Assembly (NCBI GenBank): GCA_002714745.1
Contig: PAYF01000009.1
Span: 25,217 to 34,198, forward strand
Direction: 5' to 3'
Length of the DNA: 8,982 nt
DNA from: Methanobacteriota archaeon
GTDB lineage: Archaea; Thermoplasmatota; Poseidoniia; Poseidoniales; Thalassarchaeaceae
Shown: piece by piece, positions 1 through 5,937 of the stretch
Numbering within the stretch: the stretch's first letter is position 1
How the letters are laid out: each line of letters opens with the position of its first letter
Notes under the pieces: generated by a model
Databases searched by the model: none
What the model was told of the DNA's origin: nothing
Seen by the model: only the letters and a program-made list of their open reading frames with translations
Made by a program: the position numbers and the translations under genes

Positions 1-133
1 CTCCGTTCTGCGTCAGGCTGCTCGAACGCACATTGCGAAGGCCACACTTGAGGGAGCCACTGTAGATAGGGTTCTCGAGATGCGTATGGATGAGCTGCGT
101 GCGCGCTTTGATGAAGATTCGAACGCTCTATGA
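1..133 (+). CDS. 3' end of an unidentified protein-coding gene (partial)
   Basis: The frame beginning at base 2 is open from the window edge to a TGA at 131-133, giving 43 C-terminal residues. The other two plus frames are closed by stops within the first 65 bases. The tail looks amphipathic and helical (THIAKATLEGATVDRVLEM, then MDELRARFDEDSNAL), with alternating hydrophobic and charged residues and an acidic end. That suits the last helices of a soluble cytoplasmic protein, but the fragment is too short to name a family. The stop overlaps a GAGGTGA ribosome-binding-like sequence (132-138), which suggests that a small downstream ORF may be translated from the same message. Confidence 0.6.
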   Translation, partial: SVLRQAARTHIAKATLEGATVDRVLEMRMDELRARFDEDSNAL

Positions 134-138
134 GGTGA
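132..138 (+). promoter_or_regulatory. GAGGTGA Shine-Dalgarno-like sequence overlapping a stop codon
   Basis: GAGGTGA matches the archaeal anti-Shine-Dalgarno complement (the 16S tail reads UCACCUC) over all seven bases and begins inside the TGA of the upstream gene. Candidate starts behind it are a TTG at 143 (4-base spacer), an ATG at 150 (11-base spacer, a 22-codon ORF) and an ATG at 158 (19-base spacer, same frame as 143). The match is clear; its use is inferred. Confidence 0.4.
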
Positions 139-142
139 GAGA

Positions 143-322
143 TTGAGCGATGATGGGATGCACGAGAATGCGGGGGGGCGTCACGGACGCCCCCTCGCCC
201 AAACCTCGCACGGCCTGAGAGGATTAGTTCTAAGGGCGAAACTCTCCAATGCTGCAGGATACGATGCTCGCGAAGCCCCTAGGGTTTCGAAGAGGCCCAA
301 TAGTAGGGACGATCTGCTTTGA
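143..322 (+). CDS. possible small basic protein, 59 aa, unknown function
   Basis: An open frame runs from TTG at 143 to TGA at 320-322, with GAGGTGA four bases upstream of the TTG. An in-frame ATG at 158 would give 54 residues. The product is rich in Arg, Gly and Ser, has no hydrophobic stretch and no cysteine, and ends in SKRPNSRDDLL. First codon positions are G-rich and arginine is often AGG, as in the larger genes nearby, which mildly favours coding. Against it are the non-ATG start, the short length, and two stem-loops (171-197, 271-289) inside the frame, which could mean this stretch is a structured untranslated region. I recognise no family. Confidence 0.3.
   Translation: MSDDGMHENAGGRHGRPLAQTSHGLRGLVLRAKLSNAAGYDAREAPRVSKRPNSRDDLL
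171..197 (+). other. strong GC-rich stem-loop
   Basis: GGGGGCGT (174-181) pairs perfectly with ACGCCCCC (187-194) around the loop CACGG. The stem extends outward by G173-U195 (wobble), G172-C196 and C171-G197, making about 11 pairs. It lies 38 bases past the upstream stop and could end or stabilise that transcript's 3' end. No T-run follows, so it is not a classical intrinsic terminator. It also falls inside the possible small ORF at 143-322. Confidence 0.5.
271..289 (+). other. short stem-loop
   Basis: CGAAGCCC (271-278) pairs with GGGTTTCG (282-289) over eight positions including one G-U wobble, with a three-base loop CTA. It may be chance, or part of a structured leader or non-coding RNA together with the hairpins at 171-197 and 338-359. 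Confidence 0.25.
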
Positions 323-337
323 GAATCAACACACACC

Positions 338-359
338 GTCCCGTACAATCGTGCGGGGC
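338..359 (+). other. stem-loop in the spacer before the large operon
   Basis: GTCCCGTAC (338-346) pairs with GTGCGGGGC (351-359) over nine positions with two G-U wobbles and a four-base loop AATC. It starts 15 bases after the stop of the possible small ORF and ends 51 bases before the first candidate start of the next gene. It could be a 3'-end structure of the upstream transcript or part of the operon's leader. No T-rich tract follows. The rest of 323-410 shows no convincing TATA box or ribosome-binding site, so I cannot place the operon promoter. Confidence 0.35.
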
Positions 360-410
360 AACCTAATTCGCCAGTCTGAACCTTGATGCATTAGACGTTC
401 ATCCGGCAGC

Positions 411-3320
411 ATGGACAAGGGCATGTCCGACTGGAGTCGATTCGAAAGGCTGACTCCTTTCAGAGTCCGTGATGTTCTCCTGGTAGCTAGTCACTTCGAT
501 CACTACTTGCTAGAGGAATCGGGATATTTAGCTGAGATAATGCGTCAGGAGTATTCTGAGCTAAATCTGTCTCAATCACCTAGAATTATCCATAGTCCTG
601 AAGCTCGCGACGCGTTGAGGCTCCTGCAGGCTCGAGACTTCGACGTCGTCATAACTATGGCCAGGGTTGGCGAAATGGATGTAAATGCATTTGGAATAGA
701 AGCGAAGAAGATTAGTCCCGGACTACCTGTGATGATGCTCAGCCACAATACTAGAGAGTTGGCAGGCCTTAGTGCTGGCGAGGGGATTGACAGGATTTTT
801 GTTTGGACTGGCGACAGTAGGATTCTGCTATCAATCTGCAAACTCATAGAAGATGAGAGGAATGTAGAGAACGATGTCAGGGACGGAGATGTCCAAGTTA
901 TTCTGTTAGTCGAGGACAGTAGGAGATTCTACTCTGCCTACCTTCCTCTGCTGTATACACAGTTGGTCAACCAGACTACCAGACTAATGGGCGAAGGAGG
1001 TAATCTGCATGAGAAACTCCTGAGGCTCCGCGCTAGAGCCAAGATTCTACTGGCCTCAGATATGGACTCTGCGAAGACTATAATCAACAGATATCAGAAG
1101 AATCTGATTGGAGTTTTTACAGATGGTAGATTTCCAAACGAAGGAGGAAATAGAGATACTGCGGGCCTAGAACTAGTAAGATATGCTCAGCAAGGACATC
1201 GTTACCTTCCGATTCTATTCCAATCAAAGAACATCGAACTGAAAGAGGAGGCCGAGGCCTTGGGAGTCAGATTTCTGCATAAGGAAGATAGTCAGTTGTA
1301 CCAAGGTATAGAGGACTTCATGGTCGAGGAAATGAACTTCGGTGATTTCGTTTTCCGTAAGCCAGATGGGAGCGAGGTGGGCAGAGCGTGCAATCTCAAG
1401 GAGTTGGCCGAAGGAATCGAATCCGCGTCGATTGAGAGTATTGAGCATCATGCTCGTAGAAACCAGTTCTCGCATTGGTTGAGGACCAGGACTGAATTCT
1501 CCCTTGCTGCTATGATGAGGCCGATGACTTTGGATGATTTCGAGGACGCTGAGGGAGTCAGAGGGTATCTAGCCGACTCACTCAGAGGCCATATTGAACA
1601 GGTCAAGATGCGTACGATAAGGGACTTCGACCCCAGTACAGGAGGAGTTGGATTCCAGAGAATTGGAAGAGGTAGTCTTGGGGGAAAGGGGAGGGGTTTG
1701 GCATTCTTCTTCACTAGGATGCCGGATCTTGGCTTGAGTGATTCTCATCCTGATGTTGATTTTGTCATTCCGCGCTCAATCGTTGTAGCGACGGATGTTT
1801 TCGAGGATTTCATCGATGATAACGAGCTCGCTAGATTTGCGTACGAAGACCACGATGACGAAGCAGTTGACTCTGCGTTCCTGCAATCGGAGTTTCGACA
1901 AGATATTGTGGATGAGTTCTCGAAGATGATTGAGGGCATCGACTGGCCTCTCGCTGTTCGCTCTTCCAGTCTGCTTGAAGACTCAAGTCATCAGCCATTT
2001 GCCGGAGTATACGCGACTTACATGCTAGCCAATGATCACCAAGATTCCGAAGTCAGACTGAGTCGCTTGCTTGAGGCTGTGAAGTTGGTTTACGCATCGA
2101 CTTACCACAGGGCCGCCAAGTCGTACGTCAATGCCACACCTAGCACGATAGAAGATGAGAGGATGGCTGTGGTGATTCAAGAGTTAATCGGAGATGAGGT
2201 GAATGGCAGATTCTATCCGATTATCTCGGGCGCAGCTAGGAGTCACAACCACTACCCTGTCGAGCCACTTCTACCAGAAGATGGAATCGCAGCCATATGT
2301 ATTGGACTTGGTAGACAGGTAGCTACTGGAGGTAAATGCCTCAGATACAGTCCCGGTCAGCCCCACAGAATACACCAGTTCCATAACAACGAGTCAACAT
2401 TGGATACATCACAGAGGACTTTCTTCGCCATCCCAATGAGGCAAGAGAGTGGTTCTGTTCATCCGTCAGAAGAAGAAAACCTGCTCAAACTAGGGCTCAA
2501 GGAGGCAGAACAAGACGGTTGCCTATCTCTTGTAGGGTCGACATACATCACTTCTGATGATCGGATTGTCGATTCGGTGAAGATTGATGGCGGACCTAGA
2601 ATCGTTACATTCGCGCCCATCTTGAAACGTGGTAGGTTCCCCTTGTCTGAGATTCTGCACCACGTCCTGACTTCTTGCGAGAACTACATCGGCTCTCCAG
2701 TTGAAATTGAGTTTGCCGTTTCTATTGATTCCTCTGGCTCGAAACGCTTCGCTATTCTCCAAGTGCGACCTATGATGGATGGATCGGTTGATATCGACGT
2801 CGATTTGGAAGAAGTCGACAAAGACAAGGCAATCTGTATCTGTAGTCAGTCCTTGGGTAATGGGGTCATCGAGGATGTTCGAGATATCGTCTACGTCCAT
2901 CCTGGAAGACTGAACAGAATGCATACGGCTGACTTGACTTCCGAGATTGAGGCAATTGACGCCACCCTGAGGCAAGAGAGTCGCCCTTACGTCCTGATAG
3001 GTCCAGGCAGGTGGGGTTCATCCGATCCTTCACTAGGAATCCCGGTGCAATGGGAGCAGATTATGGGGTCTAGGGCCATTGTTGAGGTTCCTATGGTGGA
3101 CATCCATGTCGAGCCTTCTCAGGGAACACATTTCTTCCAGAACATCATCACATTCAACATTGGTTACCTTACTATTGGCCCGGAAGACTTCCTTGACTGG
3201 GATTGGTTGGACTCGCACGAGGCTTCTACTGAGTCAGGCCCATTGAGGCACGTCAGGCTGGAGAGTTCGCTCAAGGTAATTCTCGATAGTCGCGATTCTG
3301 AGGCCATAATCACAAAGTGA
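411..3320 (+). CDS. receiver-receiver-PPDK_N protein (PEP/pyruvate-binding ATP-grasp-like), 969 aa
   Basis: A probable cytoplasmic signalling phosphotransferase. Residues about 18-148 form a receiver-like domain lacking the acceptor aspartate (VVITMARVGEMD at 79-90). Residues about 160-307 form a second receiver with the full set: acidic pair E168/D169, acceptor D238 in VFTDGRFP, S272 and K291, plus an insert of about 45 residues. A charged helical linker (311-400) leads to a PPDK_N nucleotide-binding domain (about 415-790): GGKGRGL (424-430), VRSSSLLEDSS (516-526) followed by FAGVYATY, AVVIQELIGDE (586-596), GLGRQVATGG (632-641), E767 and LQVRPM (783-788). PEP synthase and PPDK continue with a swivelling phosphohistidine domain and a PEP/pyruvate barrel. 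Neither is recognisable here: after 790 there is only about 180 residues, with GPGRWGSSDPSLG at 864-876. It is therefore unlikely to be an ordinary PEP synthase, and its substrate is unknown. An ATG at 423 is an alternative start; neither start has a clear ribosome-binding site. The stop overlaps the helicase start. Confidence 0.85.
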   Translation: MDKGMSDWSRFERLTPFRVRDVLLVASHFDHYLLEESGYLAEIMRQEYSELNLSQSPRIIHSPEARDALRLLQARDFDVVITMARVGEMDVNAFGIEAKKISPGLPVMMLSHNTRELAGLSAGEGIDRIFVWTGDSRILLSICKLIEDERNVENDVRDGDVQVILLVEDSRRFYSAYLPLLYTQLVNQTTRLMGEGGNLHEKLLRLRARAKILLASDMDSAKTIINRYQKNLIGVFTDGRFPNEGGNRDTAGLELVRYAQQGHRYLPILFQSKNIELKEEAEALGVRFLHKEDSQLYQGIEDFMVEEMNFGDFVFRKPDGSEVGRACNLKELAEGIESASIESIEHHARRNQFSHWLRTRTEFSLAAMMRPMTLDDFEDAEGVRGYLADSLRGHIEQVKMRTIRDFDPSTGGVGFQRIGRGSLGGKGRGLAFFFTRMPDLGLSDSHPDVDFVIPRSIVVATDVFEDFIDDNELARFAYEDHDDEAVDSAFLQSEFRQDIVDEFSKMIEGIDWPLAVRSSSLLEDSSHQPFAGVYATYMLANDHQDSEVRLSRLLEAVKLVYASTYHRAAKSYVNATPSTIEDERMAVVIQELIGDEVNGRFYPIISGAARSHNHYPVEPLLPEDGIAAICIGLGRQVATGGKCLRYSPGQPHRIHQFHNNESTLDTSQRTFFAIPMRQESGSVHPSEEENLLKLGLKEAEQDGCLSLVGSTYITSDDRIVDSVKIDGGPRIVTFAPILKRGRFPLSEILHHVLTSCENYIGSPVEIEFAVSIDSSGSKRFAILQVRPMMDGSVDIDVDLEEVDKDKAICICSQSLGNGVIEDVRDIVYVHPGRLNRMHTADLTSEIEAIDATLRQESRPYVLIGPGRWGSSDPSLGIPVQWEQIMGSRAIVEVPMVDIHVEPSQGTHFFQNIITFNIGYLTIGPEDFLDWDWLDSHEASTESGPLRHVRLESSLKVILDSRDSEAIITK

Positions 3321-5428
3321 TGGCCAATCTTCTTGGTCGTTCTATCGTCAGGTCGGGTTCCATGAGGGCCGATCAATCCGAAGAGTTTGGAATTTTTCTC
3401 GCTCACGATGAGCTCCGAGAGTCCCAAGGAGAGATGATTGTCGATGGGATTGCAGTCCTAGGTGCAGGCGGCTTCCTGCTTGCTTCCGCACCCACGGGAA
3501 TAGGCAAGACTGCCGCAGCTCTAGCGGCCGCATTAGATGCATCGAGAAAATCTCTCGAACCCAAGGTTGTGATGTTCCTGACAGGTAGGCAGTCCCAACA
3601 TAGGATAGTCGTAGATACGGTACGTAGAATAAACGAGAATCTAGATGAGAGCAATAAGATCAGATTGGTCGACCTAATCGGGCAACAAGGCATGTGCATC
3701 AACGAAATCAAGCACGAGCACAGGGCTCTGTTCTCAAGGCTCTGTGCCGATAAGAGGGGCTCTAGAACCTGCAGACCTTGGCTCGCTGACTCGGAACTAA
3801 TCAGGCCTCGAATACTCCAAGACCCGTTGCATGTGGATGAGTTAGTCTCAATGTGCGAAAGGCGCGACGATGAATTACCGAACGGAATCTGCCCTTGGAA
3901 GGCAGCTAGAGAATCTGCTTCATTCGCAGATATCGTGGTCTGTGACTACAATCACGTATTCGTTGAGGCAGTACGTGATTCATCACTTTCCGCCATGGGA
4001 CTTGAGCTTGGGGACATGATTCTAGTCGTTGATGAAGCGCACAACCTGCCAGATCGTATTCGAAGAGGATTTGAACGTACTATTACGATGAAGGTAATTA
4101 GGGATGCTATAACTGAAATTGAGGAGCATAAAGAAACGAAGGAAGAAGAAGGCGGAACTCTTGATGGAGAAGAATCTGATGCTAATGATTCAGAATTAGA
4201 CCGGCTCAGAAGGACTGAGGCGGCCATGAGGAGATTGATGCGAGGCATTCCCCAGTGGTTCGCAGAAATTGAGGGAGGTCTTGCAGGCAATATTGGAGAA
4301 GATCAGAGAGTATCGATGACAGATTTCATTCAGCGAGTTTCCGATATTCTTTCTGAGGATGTAGAGAAGGCTGTAGAACCTGATGCACTAGTAAGGATAT
4401 TACAGACGATTAGAGTAGAAATCGATCACTCCGATGAGGAAATTGAAGAAGAGACAGCCTGCATGAGGCTAGCGATTCTGCTTCAGACTTGTTTACAGAA
4501 TCGTGACAGTCCGGCCTTCGCACTAGTGCACGACAAGATTGGTGGAGAAGAGAATCGTCTGACTACGCATCTACTCGACCCGGGTGTAGTCTCAGGAGAT
4601 CTCCTCGACATGTGCAGTGGGGCCATCATGATGTCAGGTACGTTAACTCCTCCTGAGATGTACAGGGACATTCTCAAGATTCCCTTAGACAGGCAATCAA
4701 ACAGCAAGGAGTACACGTCGCACTTCCTCTCTGAGAGGCGGCCTGTATTGATTGCCAAAGACGTCACGAGCAGGTATCAGGACAGGGGGGAAGAGAATAC
4801 TTCTAGATTGAGAGCGCATATCCATTCAATTCTGAAGCAGACGCCCGGACATGTCGCGATTTTTGCTCCGAGTTATGCCTTGTTAGAGCAGATACTAATC
4901 GAGGATGAGGACTGGATAGTCAAGAGTCGTCGAATGTTGCAAGAAAGACCCGGGGCCTCAAAAGAAGAGATGGATCGAATGGTAGATAATTTGCACCGAC
5001 TCAGGCGTGAAGAGACCCCGGCCATACTTGCAGGCGTTCTAGGTGGGAAACTTGCTGAAGGTGTGGACTATCCAGGAAATATTCTCGATGCGGTGATCTG
5101 CATAGGGCTGCCTCTACCTCCACCTAGCTCTAGACAGGATGCTTTGATGAGTTACTATGAGGAGCTTTATGGGAAGCAGAGGGCTTGGAGATATGCTAGC
5201 TCTCAACCGGCTGTCAATCGTCTACTACAGGGCATGGGAAGGCCAATCAGAAAGGCCGCAGACCGTGCTTTGGTAGTTCTTCTTGAAAAGAGACTGTTGC
5301 AGCGGGGATACAAGTTCTGCCTGCCTGAAGGGATGCATATGGTAGAGAGTGTCGATTCAGGCCGTACTGAACGCCATGCAGAGAGATTCTTCAGGAACAA
5401 TCCCGACCCGGCTAAGCACATTGAGTGA
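3317..5428 (+). CDS. XPD/Rad3/DinG-type Fe-S superfamily 2 DNA helicase
   Basis: An ATP-dependent helicase of the Rad3/XPD/DinG group, which unwinds DNA 5' to 3' in repair. Visible in order: the LRESQ motif (33-37), Walker A APTGIGKT (58-65), motif Ia LTGRQSQH (88-95), four Fe-S cysteines C127 (GMCIN), C143, C152 and C192 (GICPWKAAR), IVVCDYNHVF (206-215), DEAH (239-242), motif III SGTLTP (440-445), AIFAPSY (514-520), the GGKLAEGVDYPG region (576-587) and motif VI QGMGRPIRKAADR (638-650). All essential motifs are present and 703 aa suits the family. The part after DEAH (about 265-400) corresponds to the Arch region and begins with a very acidic stretch. The GTG at 3317 overlaps the previous TGA by four bases; an ATG at 3320 (TGATG) is at least as likely, and an ATG at 3362 would still keep every motif. 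Whether it is an XPD orthologue or a DinG-like paralogue cannot be settled from sequence alone. Confidence 0.92.
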   Translation: MMANLLGRSIVRSGSMRADQSEEFGIFLAHDELRESQGEMIVDGIAVLGAGGFLLASAPTGIGKTAAALAAALDASRKSLEPKVVMFLTGRQSQHRIVVDTVRRINENLDESNKIRLVDLIGQQGMCINEIKHEHRALFSRLCADKRGSRTCRPWLADSELIRPRILQDPLHVDELVSMCERRDDELPNGICPWKAARESASFADIVVCDYNHVFVEAVRDSSLSAMGLELGDMILVVDEAHNLPDRIRRGFERTITMKVIRDAITEIEEHKETKEEEGGTLDGEESDANDSELDRLRRTEAAMRRLMRGIPQWFAEIEGGLAGNIGEDQRVSMTDFIQRVSDILSEDVEKAVEPDALVRILQTIRVEIDHSDEEIEEETACMRLAILLQTCLQNRDSPAFALVHDKIGGEENRLTTHLLDPGVVSGDLLDMCSGAIMMSGTLTPPEMYRDILKIPLDRQSNSKEYTSHFLSERRPVLIAKDVTSRYQDRGEENTSRLRAHIHSILKQTPGHVAIFAPSYALLEQILIEDEDWIVKSRRMLQERPGASKEEMDRMVDNLHRLRREETPAILAGVLGGKLAEGVDYPGNILDAVICIGLPLPPPSSRQDALMSYYEELYGKQRAWRYASSQPAVNRLLQGMGRPIRKAADRALVVLLEKRLLQRGYKFCLPEGMHMVESVDSGRTERHAERFFRNNPDPAKHIE

Positions 5429-5937
5429 GCAATGGGTTCATCCGAGTCTCTTGCTTCGGGGTGACAATGGAGTGGTCGAGAATACAAGTTGAGATGCCTG
5501 ACTCCAGCGTTGAGGTGGATGCCCGCCTAGGCGTTGGTGAGTCCGGACTGGATTCTACTGCCGAGCAGATGCATGGCGAATTCATGGGTTCGATTCCTCA
5601 TCTTGAGGAAGTCAAACAGGAGCATCAGGCAGTAATTTCAGACCTCTCCAAATCAGTAATGGCCTCTAAGGATATGTCGAGAGACATCCAGCCTGTTGGG
5701 GAGATGTTGTCCGAACTTGGAGGATCTATCGATGGTCGAGAGATTGCCATCCCTCTGCCCACTGCACTACCTGAGGAGTTGGTGGTTGAGTCCATGACTC
5801 AAGGTGGTGGGGCGTTAGTGAGGTTAATCGCTCCCGAGAGATTTGGGGGCATCATCAGACACTTCTCGCTGGCCGAGGGTGATTCGATTGTAGGGGCCCG
5901 ATGGTCGAATGACGAGTTGTTGCTTAAACTCAACTAA
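5425..5937 (+). CDS. small protein with a C-terminal Hsp20/alpha-crystallin-like domain (tentative)
   Basis: The GTG at 5425 overlaps the helicase stop (GTGA), giving 170 residues. An in-frame ATG at 5467 gives 156 and has GGGGTGA just before it, though the spacer is only two bases; I slightly favour 5467. Residues 54-100 look helical and charged. Residues about 103-170 resemble the strands of an alpha-crystallin domain: REIAIPLPTALPEELVVESM recalls the opening strand and LPG turn, and GGIIRHFSLAEGDSIVGARW then ELLLKL recalls the F-x-LP, I-x-A and GvL-x-L pattern near the domain's end. There is no C-terminal I-x-I extension, so typical sHsp oligomers are doubtful. There is no signal peptide or membrane segment. 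Co-directional coupling to the helicase suggests related expression. The assignment is by pattern only, and a different beta-sandwich is possible. Confidence 0.75.
   Translation: MSNGFIRVSCFGVTMEWSRIQVEMPDSSVEVDARLGVGESGLDSTAEQMHGEFMGSIPHLEEVKQEHQAVISDLSKSVMASKDMSRDIQPVGEMLSELGGSIDGREIAIPLPTALPEELVVESMTQGGGALVRLIAPERFGGIIRHFSLAEGDSIVGARWSNDELLLKLN

Noticed and set aside
116..125. Complement reads GTTCGAATC, like a tRNA T-loop on the minus strand
   Set aside because: The flanking bases cannot form a five-pair T-stem, and no anticodon or acceptor stem fits; the bases lie in the end of a coding frame.
215..220. CTGAGA resembling the conserved element of a TPP riboswitch
   Set aside because: The other conserved thi-box elements (ACCTGA, GGxTAAT and the following stem) are absent downstream, and the neighbouring genes are not thiamin-related.
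2523..2975. 150-codon minus-strand open frame
   Set aside because: It lies wholly inside the PPDK_N gene, opposite conserved segments such as LQVRPM, and has no recognisable motif; it is an antisense shadow.
2437..2981. TGAGGCAAGAGAGT occurs twice, at 2437-2450 and 2968-2981
   Set aside because: Both copies are in frame and encode RQES in unrelated contexts, with no flanking similarity; it is probably chance.
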